This document shows, piece after piece, positions 1 to 11,394 of a DNA stretch of 64,000 nucleotides. The stretch covers positions 5,778,691-5,842,690 of the forward strand of contig JAJEKV010000049.1 in assembly GCA_021234155.1 (NCBI GenBank), in the 5' to 3' direction. Numbering within the stretch: position 1 is the stretch's first letter; each line of letters begins with the position of its first letter. A program made the translations under genes and the position numbers. The notes beneath the pieces are model-generated. The model ran no database searches, had not been told where the DNA came from, and was given only the letters and a program-made list of their open reading frames with translations. The DNA is from Isoetes taiwanensis (lineage: Eukaryota; Streptophyta; Lycopodiopsida; Isoetales; Isoetaceae).

Positions 1-1
1 T

Positions 2-1663
2 TATTTGGAAGTCGTGGCATCATATATTGACATCTTCCTCTCACCTACTTTGGACTTGAGGGCTCGGATTAAAGCTGCTGCAACGGTGTCCTTCTTCTTT
101 AGGTGAGCTGGAATCCTGTTTGCTACTTTCAATCTGGTATTATCTTTAAAACTTTAGGTGCATAACAGGCTTTGGAGGTCATGGTTGACGGCACAAAGAC
201 GCATTCCTTTGAGTAAGAACTTCATTAGTCGGGGAAACCTTTATAGGCGTGCAATTGTCATGCCATTTTGCTTTGTCTTTGCTAATAAAGTATTTTTAGT
301 TCAATTGGGCATTTAGAGTTGCCCTTACAAAGGTACTCGGGATCGACGCGTATGTGAGAACTTCTTCTCTAAAATTCGGTGGCATGGTGCGTAACGAAAA
401 GAGCCTATGGCCAGGGCAGACTTGTTGGAGAGTGCCTCTGCTCTCAATCATATTTCCGTGAGTTTCAAGCAGCCACTACCCTCCTGTTTCCTGCAGCACA
501 TGCTAAGCAAGAACACATTTGGGAAGAGTTAGAAAAGAAGGTAGATACCAATGGGGATGTGCTCACCTGTAACCTTGCAGATTACAGTAGCGTGGATACG
601 GATGACAAGATTATCGAGGCCTTAAAGGAAGGGCTTGTCTTTACCAAAGCATTGTGTACAAGCGTTGGCATTACAATTGAGGAGAATGATGGCTGGTTTA
701 GTGAGCCATGGAAGGCAAGATTGGTTTCATAGTAGTCGTGTGGTAGACCCGAGCTCTACCACATTGGGAGATGAGACCGATGCCACGGAGAGAACATGGA
801 GATTGAAGGTGAAGATCAAAGGAACGAGGTAGTTAGTGAGGATGATGTGGCCAGGTCTCCGATTACGACATGTGTTTGAAAAATGTTAGATGAATCTCGA
901 GAGGAGGAAGCCATCTCATGTTTCTTGGCATGTTGTTATGGAAGGTAAGAAAATCTTCAAGTCAACTATAGTGAGTCATTTGAATGGGAACCGTGGCTAT
1001 CGGCGACGGGTTGACGAGGGTTAAGACTATTGTATATTCTATTGAAGAAAGTAATGTTGATGCACAAACTCGCCGGCATTGGGACGTTTGTGCGGTGTAC
1101 TTCGAAGAACCATTGGAATCAGTGGGCACCACAAACCGCACAAGCTTCAGCAGAAAAAGGAACAAATCTGGCTGCAATTCATAAGGTTTGGTATCTTGGT
1201 AGGGTACTTAGCATGAGGAGGAAATCTGGCAGTGCATGGAAAGAGAGTAGGGAGCCCGTGGACTTAGTTAAACGCCCGTCTTTTGAAGTTCAATTAAATC
1301 TGGCATATTACAGTAAACATTGCAGCAAGGACGGCAAGTCCACTTGGTTTACTTATGATCTGGCCGATAATCGACTTATAGACCTCGAGTCTATCATATC
1401 TCTTGCATCTTTAAGATATGAACCTGCCAAAAACATTTACCATCTGCATGATAATGACAGAGTACAGCTGAATAAGTTTGTCCGTGAACAGAACATTGGT
1501 AGGGTAATATTAAATTAGACGTCTTCAAATGCTTGAATTCTGCTACTAACTGTCTCTTCTCTTTCATTTTTTTTTGTAGGTGACAAGGGCAAGCAGAAGG
1601 TCTAGGGAGTTCATAAGGTTCAGCCAGAACAATGTGAACTACTTTATCAATGATCATTTATGA
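2..1663 (+). pseudogene. Broken mobile-element-like gene, function unknown
   Basis: Protein-like segments follow each other on the + strand with frame changes and stops. The first (from base 2) reads YLEVVASYIDIFLSP and runs on to AATVSFFFR. A second (about 175-312) contains IPLSKNFISRGNLYRR. The piece at 379-732 is a 117-residue acidic stretch. The last (1030-1503) contains VWYLGRVLSMRR, PVDLVKRPSF and FTYDLADNRLIDLESI. A clean intron, 1504-1579 (GTAATA donor, T-rich TTTGTAG acceptor), joins in phase 0 to a last exon that ends FINDHL and a stop at 1661-1663. The order of an FFFRLWRSWL block, a PVDL block and a final Y-rich block recalls unnamed transposon-type proteins in animals and plants. 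That likeness is from memory and weak. Seeing several frames makes decay likely, although sequencing errors could add to it. Confidence 0.4.
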
Positions 1664-1932
1664 TTAAAGCTACCATTTCAACAGTTTAAGTTTAAGAGCA
1701 CTTTTCTGCTTTGTATAAATCTTTGTATAAATCTTGTTTAAACTTTACTTTGAATGCAATAAACAGTGGCTACTGGTTGCCTGTGGAACTAGTTAGTTAG
1801 GTGTGCTTTAAGCCTTTTTGATTCCATTACTCCATGATTTATTTCTGCAGCATTTACAGAAGCATAATAAAATGCTTCCAAAACAGCAGATACTGTTACC
1901 CTACAATCTACTTTAAGGGCATGACGTGAAGA

Positions 1933-2048
1933 CAATAAGACATAATCAAAATCATACTTTAGAAAGAACAAAGCATACAATGTTTGAAGTCAATAAGACA
2001 TAATCAAAATCATACTTTAGAAAGAACAAAGCATACAATGTTTGAAGT
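1933..2048. repeat. 58-bp tandem duplication (two copies)
   Basis: CAATAAGACATAATCAAAAT begins at 1933 and again at 1991, and the two 58-bp units are identical. The stretch 1664-2400 around it is AT-rich and shows no convincing gene. Confidence 0.95.
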
Positions 2049-2404
2049 CTGATTTCTAAGTAATAACATTACATAAAAGAAACATATTAAGAGACAAAAA
2101 GTTAAACACAAGAACAATGTCCTAAACCGCTTCATATTCATATTATAATAATATACTTTACAAAAAGGAAGGTTCACACCTGCGCATGGCAGTTTACATC
2201 CCTGTTTTCATGGCCATTTACAAAACAAAGCAGTCCTAAACAGGGAGCTTTACAAAAAAAAAAACAGATCAGGAGCTTTACAAAACAAGTTCAGGGATAT
2301 TTCGTATGGCAAATAAAAAAACCTAAGCTATCATTGATGACGTCCCGGAGGCATAACCCGGGCACAACTTAGCGGATATCGAAATAACGGGGAACGGAGG
2401 TCGA

Positions 2405-2850
2405 CTAATCCGGAGGCGCTTCACCGACCGCCTGGTGGCATCCTAAGCGGCAAGACATACAGATCGTTCCCTCTTGCCGGATTTTCATTTCCAAAAAGCG
2501 CTCATCTGCAGGAGTCACCCGATCAACCCATTGCTGAACTTTTTTCGATGATATGAGCTCCATGATCTTGCATGTGCACCACTTCCATGCGAGGGAAAAT
2601 TTCGCCGACAACCTTCACTTAGTGCCCTTTGCCTCTTCCTCAGTCGCGGCCTCTTCCTCCGGTAGCGGCCTCTTCCTCGGTAGCGGCCTCTTCCTTGGAT
2701 GGAGCAGCCCACGGATTCTTCGATGGGCAACCCGGAGGTGGTCTTAATCCGCCGCCATTGTCGAATGTGGGAGAGGAATAGGCGGATCGGAGTGTCGGAT
2801 CGGGAGAAGGAGAGGAATAGGCGCTAGAGGGAATGAGCTTCGTTCATTGG
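2405..2850 (-). CDS. Small arginine/glycine-rich ORFs, doubtful
   Basis: On the minus strand two overlapping frames are open. One (2515-2730) contains an RGRGRYRGRGRYRRKRPR run, produced by a short tandem repeat of about 18-21 bp around 2641-2700. The other (2405-2611) reads SSKKVQQWVDRVTPADERFL and then CMSCRLGCHQ, ending in PPD. Neither matches a family that I recognise. The cysteine-containing tail could be a real last exon whose frame changes through an indel or intron. Coding status is uncertain. Confidence 0.2.
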
Positions 2851-4204
2851 CGGCAGCTGCATGGCGAAGTTCACCATAATGACGTCCTTAAAAGACGTGC
2901 CCGAAAATAAAATCATGACCAATAATTAATTTAAATTCATTATTCAATAATCAATAATGAATTTCGTTATGATGTCATCCTAAAATCGATTTAATTAAAA
3001 TAAATAAAATTCCGGTATTTCTTTCTTATTTTTTAGGAGTGACCATTGAACTCAAATGGCGCCACGAAGAACCCTAAATCTTGTTGGATGCAACATTTTA
3101 TGGACTGGATGTAAAAAATACGGTAGAGGGTAGGATACATGAATGAAATTCGGACGTAAAAAATAAGGTTGAGGGTAGGGCAAGAAGAGCTTAGACTGGG
3201 TGTAAAAGTATGGAATCGGGTATGATTCTTCGACAGTATGGGACCGTATACATAGGGGTTTCTATGGAGGGTCAGCTGTATACAGAGGGGTTTCTCCTGA
3301 CTTGATGCACGCACATGCCATATGCCCCTTATATAGAGGTGAACCCCCCGGGTTGGAGATTACATAGAAGCAGAAGAAAGATCTGCTCAGACTTACTCAC
3401 TGTAGAGCTACTGCATACAAGGATACGTTCATGAAGACGGAGATGTAAGCGGTGAGACATGTTTTAAGTATGGTTGGCCAACCAATGTAGCATTCGTAAT
3501 ATCTATTTGCCAAGGGGTTACAAAATGTGCGTAGAGGCATGTTCACTAAACCCACACCAAGTCACTATTTGCAGCAAGCTAGGGAATTAGCTGACTTGAA
3601 AGCTTCTAAGAGGGTCCTAGATCTAGGGAAGGATGTTCAACCTGCAGTTGTCGAAGACATGGAGGCTTCTGTTTTTGAGAATGAACAGGACAGAGTGGCG
3701 CAGCTAGAGGCGATGAACAAACAAGTGAATAAATACTCGACCATTATCCATTGGGTCTTAAGGAAACTTTTGCGATCCATGTGAAGTCCCTCATCCGCTC
3801 ACCAAGCTCCATTTATGTTAGCGAAGATATGATCCGGCACATGCCATGGAGATTGTTCGAGCATGATTAGTAATCCAAATAAATGCCTATGCCAAATGGA
3901 TGTGGGATATGATCTCGAACAAGCCTCTTTGTGTGGATGAACTTCGAGAGTTAATGTTAAATGAAAATATTAAATTGCCGCCATCGACGGGCAAAGATTC
4001 TGTTGAGGCATAGAAGGCCCTCATCGGTGAGGCCGGAACAAACAAAGCCCAAACGCGTTCTACAATCACTATGCATATAGGAGGTGTCGTATCTTGGATG
4101 CCAATATTTCACTGCAGATTTGGTTTGAGATTTAGCGCAACTTTGAATGAAATGGGGAAGACATTTCTATACAAAAGGTAACTAACGCATTAGGATGTTA
4201 GCAT
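2851..4204. other. No convincing gene; one 85-codon ORF
   Basis: This is AT-rich intergenic DNA. Between about 3100 and 3200 there are loose repeats of GGGTAGG and GTAAAAAATA. The ORF 3527-3784 (+) encodes 85 residues with an acidic/glutamine middle (VVEDMEASVFENEQDRVAQLE). It has no recognisable motif and may be chance. Confidence 0.5.
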
Positions 4205-4545
4205 TTTAATATTCACGGCGTGTTTTCAAATCAATCAATTCACGCGGCGTGTTTTCAAATCTACCTAGTTTCATAAATTGTATTCCGCCAGCGTGTTTTC
4301 AAATCAAACCAATTCCGCCCGGTGTTTTCAAATCAATCAATTCACGCCAGGCGTGTTTCAAGTCAACCAATTGATGCGAAAACACGCTGGCGTAATTCGA
4401 TTGATTTGAAAAACGCTGGCATGAATTGGTTTGATTTTAAAGCACTTCTTGGCGTGGATTGCATTAGTAACTTTATTCATTTCACGCCAGGGCGTGATTT
4501 TTCTCTTGATCAATTCTATTCAAATCGCGGCGGCGTGTTTCTATT
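4205..4545. repeat. Array of dyad units CGCC-GGCGTG plus TTTTCAAATCAATC
   Basis: GGCGTGTTTTCAAATC-type units occur at about 4217, 4246, 4290, 4321 and 4350. They are often preceded by AATTCACGCC, so each junction is a dyad. From about 4375 the unit appears in reverse orientation (ACACGCTGGCGTAATTCGAT and GATTTGAAAAACGCTGGC), so the block as a whole is an imperfect inverted repeat. A related dyad set lies at 6617-6758, on the other side of the next gene. Confidence 0.8.
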
Positions 4546-4789
4546 CTATGATCTTTGATTCAATGTCCGTACTATTGCAGTCCATACGTTGAACAACTGC
4601 GCCCGCCCGTCAGCGATTAGGTGGAATATGGCTGCCCATTGCCCACCGACGGTCGGCGGGTCAAAAGTCCGAGGCATTCAAAGCTGCCGGAGCCGGACTC
4701 GTCGCCATAACAATTATCTGAGAGAAGAAGAAGACCGCAAGAAAATCAAAGAAAAAAGGTGGTGATGACATTGCAAATCCTTTCGAAAA

Positions 4790-6640
4790 GCTCATCCAAA
4801 GCGGGACCAACGGACTCGTATAAGATTGTGTTTTGTAAGGAGGCGGTATGGCTCAAGTGGAATGAATTCGGGGCGCTTATGCACAAGGGAAGCTGCGGAC
4901 ACTATGGGTAGGGTGCCTCCTATTGATGTAAGCATATTTGATTTGAATGTGACAGAGATGAGAAAGACTTCGGGGGCTAGGCAGACGACCGAGACCATTT
5001 GGGTTTTAGACCGGTGCTTAAAGAAGGAAGTCTTATACAAGAAGGGTGCTTTCACCAAGGATAGGATGTCCTTCGTTGAGTCTTTGCAGCCCATGTAAAG
5101 GATGTACGTATACAATGAAGTCACCGTAGGGAGCCGAGTTACAAAGGCTATCGGGGATGTGGCATTATCCGAAAATTGGATTCTTCCGGACAAATACAAG
5201 GTCGGTGAATGATGACATCAAGAAGTTTGTATTCGGTCAAAGGACTTCCTAAAGAATTGGAAGGCTAAAAATACAAAACATAAGGAGACTCTACCCCTAA
5301 GGTACTTGGCCGAGTTGAGAAGAAAAGTGGCCCTTGTGAAGAAGATTATTGGAGAAGACGACCCGGCCCGAAGATTCTCCCATTGGGTACAAGGTCTCTT
5401 GCCGGAATCAACTTCCGCCTTAAAAATATATCACTTTGTGTTGGACGGCCCGAGGGGTGGGAGAGGAGATATGGGCATGAACCGTAAAGGACTACAAACA
5501 GCTTCTTTACCAAATTGTATAGGATTGACAACTGAGAGGTCCTTCTCTATTGTCATCGTTTGTCCTTCAGGTGAGTCACATCTGCATGCACTATCCGCTG
5601 CTCATGATCTGGAGTGCCTCAAAGTTATTAGGGAGGGATGCCTAATATATGATGTTAAGGATAATGAGCTGCGAACAGCACGAAAGATGGCACATGTGAT
5701 CTTCATTATGATAGCCATGCTATCAGACGACGAATATGATATTGCTAAGGCCAAGGGTGACAATAGCAGTGCATGGGAATGTTTTCTTCTAGATGATCCA
5801 GACTTAAGAACTATATTCTTTCATACGGATCAGGATCAGTCAGAACAGGATGAGTCAGAAGAGGATGAGGATCGGGACCCCCTCCTAAGTGGGGAAATCA
5901 AGTACGAGCTACAAACTAAGGAGAAGGGCCCCTTAAATAAAAATGGATTTCCCCCGTCTATGGCTGCTTACCTCGTCGAGGCATTTGCTCCAATTGATAC
6001 AACCTGCTTGGAGCTTCATGTTGGAGGTTATATTGCCCGAGAGGCTCTTATGGGTGCAAGAAGATGTCACTGCTTTGTGAGTGATGAGCAGGCCAAAGAC
6101 TTTCTTGAACCATTCCTCATGCATGTGCTTGCCAAGTCTCCTAAAGGCCGTTATGGCGACCTGAAATCATCAGCAATCAAAAGTCTCGTAGACTTGTCCA
6201 ATTCGAAAGTGGACGTTGCTTCTGGTGAGGGACCTAGTAATCTGCAACCTGATAAGGAAAGCAGTAATGAACAAATAGCTGCTAAACTGGCTGCTCAAAG
6301 TACTGTGATGGCGGCGAACTTAGGGAATATTTTTGCCCACATTGCGGGTGATGCAAGCAACAACAGAGTAGATTCACAGGTTAACAATGAAGTAATTGAC
6401 AGGGAAACCGAAAATGAAGGCAATGAAGGCGGCTCTAGTGATTCACAGGTTTGCCAAATCAATAGTAAAATAATGTCAGTTGTGAAGGACGCAGCGGAAC
6501 TAATAGAAAATAACAATTCTAACAGTCAGAAGAAGATGAAGATTAAGGGTGGCGAAGGGGAGAATGACGCCGATGACGGCAGCGAAACTGAAGATGATAG
6601 GTATGGCCTTGCCCACGAAATAGCGCCACGCGTGATTTAA
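4790..6640 (+). pseudogene. Methyltransferase-fold-like gene, 5' part broken
   Basis: The main open frame is 5306-6640 (444 residues). It continues upstream in the same frame (4826-5098 and 5099-5210) across in-frame stops, with at least one frame change near 5215, so the 5' half is disrupted. Recognisable blocks are VFDLNVTEMRKTSG, ETIWVLDRCLKKEVLYKKG, SENWILPDKYK, and PPSMAAYLVEAFAPIDTTCL followed by a GARRCHCFVSDEQAKDFLEP block. The last resembles the SAM-binding motif I and following strand of N4/N6-type DNA methyltransferases (compare DLFCGSG...ALKLGR). Where such enzymes have a DPPY motif, this one reads FSIVIVCPSGES, so catalysis is doubtful. The C-terminus is acidic and asparagine-rich. 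The last residues (EIAPRVI) are encoded by the first dyad of the following repeat array. The methyltransferase link is inference from fold-like pattern only. Confidence 0.5.
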
Positions 6641-6758
6641 TTTGTGTTACCTTTGAATTAAATCGCGCCAAGCGTGCTTTGATTATTTTTCGTTGTCAAA
6701 CTAAATCACGCCGAGCGCGATTTGGTTATGACTATTTCAAATTACGCTTGGCGCGTTT
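6617..6758. repeat. Four dyads AAATnrCGCnnnGCGyGATTT
   Basis: Near-palindromes of about 20 bp lie at 6617-6638, 6660-6680, 6703-6723 and 6739-6758, spaced about 36-43 bp. An example is AAATCACGCCGAGCGCGATT. They begin inside the last codons of the preceding ORF and end just before the phosphatase-like pseudogene. Confidence 0.85.
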
Positions 6759-6820
6759 GTATTGTTTGTGTTATCGTATCTTGCTGACCGGATACATGTT
6801 TGATGTTTCAAAGCTTCCAT

Positions 6821-7452
6821 TGCGCTTTCTAAGAAGGTTGTGGTGTTCGACCTAAACGGAGTCCTTTGCAAGACTTTTCCCGAAAAATAAAGTGGCTAGA
6901 GAACGGTTTCATCGACACCGGTAGAATCAAACACCAAGTGGATCTATCCGCGGCGCACTTTGAAGGAGATGCTAGACGCAGGGCATTCGGGTTATTTCGA
7001 GTTGGTATTTGGTCATCCATGGAACTAAGGAACATCAAGGATACTTTGGAGGCACTGGGGAAATCGTAGACATTGGTTGACCCTTTGGGATCCCGAACAA
7101 ATGTGTGAAGTTCACTAATCCCAAGGATCCAACAGGCAAGCCTATCTTCATCAAACACTTGAGTAACATGATGGACGAACTTGGTATCGAGAATAAGGAT
7201 GATATAATCATAGTGGATGATGATGCTCTCAAATGCTTCTACAATCAAGCGCAGGCCCTGAATCCACCATCCTACGATCCAAAAAACTTTGCGACAGATG
7301 ATTTTCTGGTGAAATTTGTGTCTATTATGCATAATTTGGCTATGGGGAAGACGGTGGGTGAAGTGTTAGATTCGTACCCAGAACTGGATAGAACGGCTGA
7401 CATGGAACCACACCTTGTTAAACACGTGGAAAAACATGGATTGATCCCTTAA
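6821..7452 (+). pseudogene. FCP1/NIF-type HAD phosphatase-like pseudogene
   Basis: The frame beginning at about 6821 reads KKVVVFDLNGVLCKTFP, the first HAD motif of plant FCP1-like proteins. These often have DLNG in place of the DxDxT found in active CTD phosphatases. After a stop at 6888 the match moves to other frames: VGIWSSMELRNIKDTLEALG (the second motif, an IWSS block) and then, from 7105, NPKDPTGKPIFIKHL and DDIIIVDDDALKCFYNQAQA (the third motif, acidic DDD). It ends with a final helix-rich tail and a stop at 7450-7452. The domain order is complete but at least two frame changes break it. The normal partner would be a phospho-serine/threonine substrate. This copy is unlikely to be active unless the breaks are sequencing errors. 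Confidence 0.75.
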
Positions 7453-7701
7453 TGTTTTATTGGAATATATGATATTTTTGTATGATATTTGTGCCATGTA
7501 TCGATAATTTCGAGTCTGGAATTGCCTCGCAAATAATGCAATCTGTTGTTATCAAACCTAATATTATCATCTATCGAGCAAGCAATTTTGGTCTCATCTA
7601 TGTTAGCAACTTGCTCTTCATTTCTGCATATTTCAATTCGCATATGAAAAGTCACACGTGAATCGCAACCTTATGTTATTTTTGAAGTCCAAAAAAAAAG
7701 G

Positions 7702-9623
7702 TTAAAAAAAACAAAAACCCCCTAGAAGACAATAGCAGGTTGGCGTGATTTTGGAGTTGACATAATCCCAATTTAATTGGATGATGGTTGATTCAGGCTG
7801 TTGCTTGTGAAGCTCACCAGGATCATCATTTTTCTCTTGGCTTAAAGACACTGGCTGCTGCTTGAAAAACTCACCAGTTCCTTCCATCTGGGGCTCAACC
7901 CGACCTGGGAAGAGATTCTGAACAGGAAATTCAGATATTTTATGAGAACATTCCCCTTTTCCCGAGCAGATGGGGAATTGGGAGAATTTGGAGAGCTCTT
8001 CCCTGAAGAAGGTTCCCTTATTGTAATTCCTCTGTTCAAAACCTTGACACTCCCTTCATCAGATTTCCTAATCCAAGTCATTTTTCTTTTTTTTTGAGCC
8101 AACAATGTCTGCTCTGCCTTTTCCCGCTCCTCTCTAATTCTCTGCTTGCGAGCCTTTCTTTTCACACTTCCATTAACATTTTGTTTCTTAAGGGCGGAAG
8201 AAGGCTTTTTATAAGGAGTGACCCACTGATTAGAGGGCTCCACATTTATTTTCCTATCTACAAAGCATCTACAGACACCACCTCCGTGCAATCTGATACC
8301 ACATGCACTACAGGGAGTAGGGATTCCACGCCACTGCAAGGGGAGGCATTTCTGCAACCCAAAGTAAACACAGTAGTCAATTCTATCAGGAATTGGCTTG
8401 AGAAGATCCAATTGGACCCAGGGGGCTGATCCGGCATTGTCTCCATACATACGAAATCACCTAATTCCTGAAACAAAATTTTCAAAATCTCCTCACTCCA
8501 GTAAATTGGGCTAAGGCCTTGAACTGAGGTCCATGCAGGGTGGAAAAGCTGCTTAATATCCCGTGGATCAAAGACCGGATACCATTTTTGGAAAAAGATT
8601 TGAGTGTTTGCCTTCGTGATCGTGTCCTGCTTGAGCAGCATTTTGACAGAAATTTCGTTTCCACATTCCACAATAAAGAAAGGAAAATCAAGCCAGTAGA
8701 TTTTTGAAATTGAAATGCTGTCAACTAATTTTTCAAGCTCGGCTCTTATCATTGGGAGTTTCACTCCCTCATGCCTTACACAGCCGATTACTGCTCGATT
8801 AGCCATTTGTTTAAGTCTAGTTTCCACGAATGGGTTTTTCAAGATTTTACCATGGAAAACATGCTTTGCCCTTTGTTCAACAATTCCTGCTTCTTCCTCT
8901 TGCAGATGATTCAAATGCTCCAGAATTGGCTTCACAATGTTTTGTTGTCTCTGAACCGCTCCCATCCCCAGCTGCTGCCTCGTCGCTACCATATTTCCGT
9001 TCGTCTTCTTCGACTCCAACTCTGGCTCCGTCAGATAGGTGAAGAAATCACCAAAGGCTACCAGATGGTCGGAATTCCCTTCGACTTCCTTTTCCTTTCC
9101 CAATTCTTTGACACCATAATTACTGCCTGCTAAATTCTGACTTTTTGCAGAGCCCAAATCCATTAAAATTTGTATCAATTTCTTCTTTTCAATGTCTGGC
9201 ATGACAAACATCCTTTTGGCAATCATTGCTAGATCATTCTGTTCAGAATCTAAAACCTGACATTCCATCCCCTTGTCCGAAATATTTTTTTTTGTTTTCC
9301 ATTGCAAACTAACTGAACTACCACTATTGCTAACAGATTTTGCTATGTTGCATATTCAACTTTTTTGTTTTTTATGAATAAATTCTAACTGAAAATTTTC
9401 CATTTTGCCAACCACAAAAGACCCAGAAAACACCAGTGGCAGCAGCGTTTCTATCCCCCACAAATTCTCCTAACCAAGATTCTTCTGCAAGGACCGACTC
9501 TTCAAGGTTATCCGAAAAAATGGAGGTAAAAAGATGATCAGGAAAGAACTGCTGCATAACCAGTGAATTCCATAGTTCATTTGGTTCTCCTTCAAGCCAA
9601 CCACACGAATCGGAATTCTCCAA
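7702..9623 (-). pseudogene. Retroelement ORF1-type protein (DUF4283 plus zinc knuckle)
   Basis: The main open frame is 8258-9307 and begins MQWKTKKNISDKGMECQVL. Its C-terminal half has the DUF4283 pattern of plant LINE ORF1 and gag-like proteins: FPFFIVECGNEISVKMLLKQ, QKWYPVFDPRD, TSVQGLSPIYWSEEILKI. Near 8430 the match shifts to the frame 7842-8450, which carries a knuckle-like PCSACGIRLHGGGVC and a basic, lysine-rich tail. A third frame (7702-7887) closes the 3' end. Upstream, 9372-9623 (83 residues, SDSCGWLEGEPNELWNSL) may be the N-terminal part. No reverse transcriptase is visible on either side. ORF1 proteins bind element RNA in a particle. This copy is frameshifted. Confidence 0.7.
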
Positions 9624-9700
9624 AACTAAGTTAGATTTACTTTCTTAAACGTTTGGCATTCTCCAAAACTAAGTTAGGTTTACTTTCTTAAACGTTTCTA
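9615..9700. repeat. 43-bp tandem duplication
   Basis: ATTCTCCAAAACTAAGTTAG begins at 9615 and recurs at 9658 with one A/G change in the rest of the unit. Confidence 0.9.
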
Positions 9701-11394
9701 CATTGAAAAGAATAAAGAGAAGTCTGCGTCTCTCTTTTGTAGAACATTAGTAGCTTCTTGATGTAAATAACCCATTTGATCATACATACCATAGAATCAA
9801 AGAAAATCATCACCCAAAGTAATTTAAAATCCCTCAATAAAACAATATGCAATATAAGTTGTTAGAATTGAGCCATCATGAAGTAGCCCAAAGCGCAACA
9901 CATTTAAGAATATAGAAATTTAAGAATATAGAAATGTTGGTTCTAACAAAACATAGATAAGGTTATCATAAAAGGGCCTAGAGGGCAACAATTAAGAAAA
10001 GAAATGTTGGTTCTTGATTCCAACATATGCATATAAACGTTGTTATGTTGTAGATTCTAGCGTATGCCATGTCCTTTTTCTCCAACAACTACAAGGGTCG
10101 TCTAGATTTTGGCATATACCATGTCCTTTTCTTCCAACTACAACTACAAGGGCGTATGAAAAGGAAGGGTGTAATAACGTGGATAAAAGACTTTTTTTAA
10201 AGAACTCTCTCTAAAGGCCATTGCCTTTGTAACCCTTTCACCTGCGATATTTTTTAGTCCTTTCAATCTTCTTTTGGTCACTTATATATGCAACCTCCAA
10301 GCCTTGCAAAGCCTTGCATTTGTAGAGCGCCTAGCTGTATTTTGGGCCAAAGATGGAGGACAACAATGAACACAACTTATGTATCGAAGATCTTGGCATT
10401 GTTAACATAATAATTGAGGGTAAGATATAGTTTTTGTTGCATCCCAAAAAAAATATATCAATTAACAGCAAGTTTTTATTTTACGGGCACCTATAGCTAA
10501 GGATACAGACAATGTGCTCCAACACATCCGATCCGCAGCAACGTTGGGCAATGTCACTATTTTTGGATATTTTGTCATAATAAAATTACTGCATACTTTT
10601 CTCATTGCAGTCATATTTTTGTTATAATAAACACTTTTCTCACTGCAGTCAAAACATTTACAGACTTCTAACTTATGCCTAACAATGTTGGGCACCGTTA
10701 CTAGTATCTAGATAAATATTTATTGTTAGGCTTAGAATGCCTGGAACAATGCAAAAGGCCCATATTCAATACATCTCCAAATCTGATGAGGATGTATTTT
10801 TAGAGTATACATATGATTGATTTTGACTAGCAAACTTCATGAAATCATGTGATCTACTAGTTATTCATAAACATACAATATGTTTCTAGTCTATTACCGT
10901 GCCGACTTTGAGAGTAAGAACTAAGGGGAAAAGACCTAAACATCTTCTTCCAACATAAAAGACAAAAGAAGCAAGCTCGGAGGGGGCTCCTCTGATCAAT
11001 CCAGAGAGCAATTGCCAAATCTTCTGAATAGGAGGCTCCTCAATACTGGGAGCTCCTTAACACCCTGCTCCTCGGGTTTACACGGTTAGATTAAATCTCA
11101 ACCGTTCCTTGGACAGCTGTTACCCACTAATAACGCAACCAGTCCCAAAAAATTTTCAGAGCACAGATCGATTCTCCTAGGATGTTATGGGCTCTGCTCG
11201 ATTCTCCTAGGGCGTTATGCAAGCATCATCGGCACAAAGCTGGGCATGATGGCACAAAGCGGCGCTGCCATCGCTGAGGCAACAAGATCCTTGCCCTGTC
11301 TGATCGGGCACAACAGAGCATCTATGAGATCTTTGTTTTCGACTCTAATTAACTGATTCAGGGACCGGGCTGTGCAAATTTCTGCACTAAGATC
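9701..11394. other. No gene seen; AT-rich, includes one Helitron end
   Basis: Apart from the Helitron terminus described separately, this stretch shows only short repeats. ATTCTCCTAGG(A/G)(T/C)GTTATG occurs twice at about 11170-11217. A 22-codon ORF at 10352 (MEDNNEHNLCIEDLG) has no visible family. Confidence 0.6.
10677..10704 (+). mobile_element. Helitron 3' terminus
   Basis: GCCTAAC-AAT-GTTGGGC (10677-10693) can form a 7-bp stem with one G-U pair. It is followed by ACCGTTA and CTAG (10701-10704), with a T immediately after, as Helitrons end in CTRR before a host T. The last 28 bases match the Helitron end at 25174-25201 except for C/T and G/A changes. I could not place the 5' TC end. Confidence 0.65.

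Noticed and set aside
8715-9133. Plus-strand frames at 8715-9133
   Set aside because: They are shadows of the minus-strand DUF4283 protein, which has clear family motifs.
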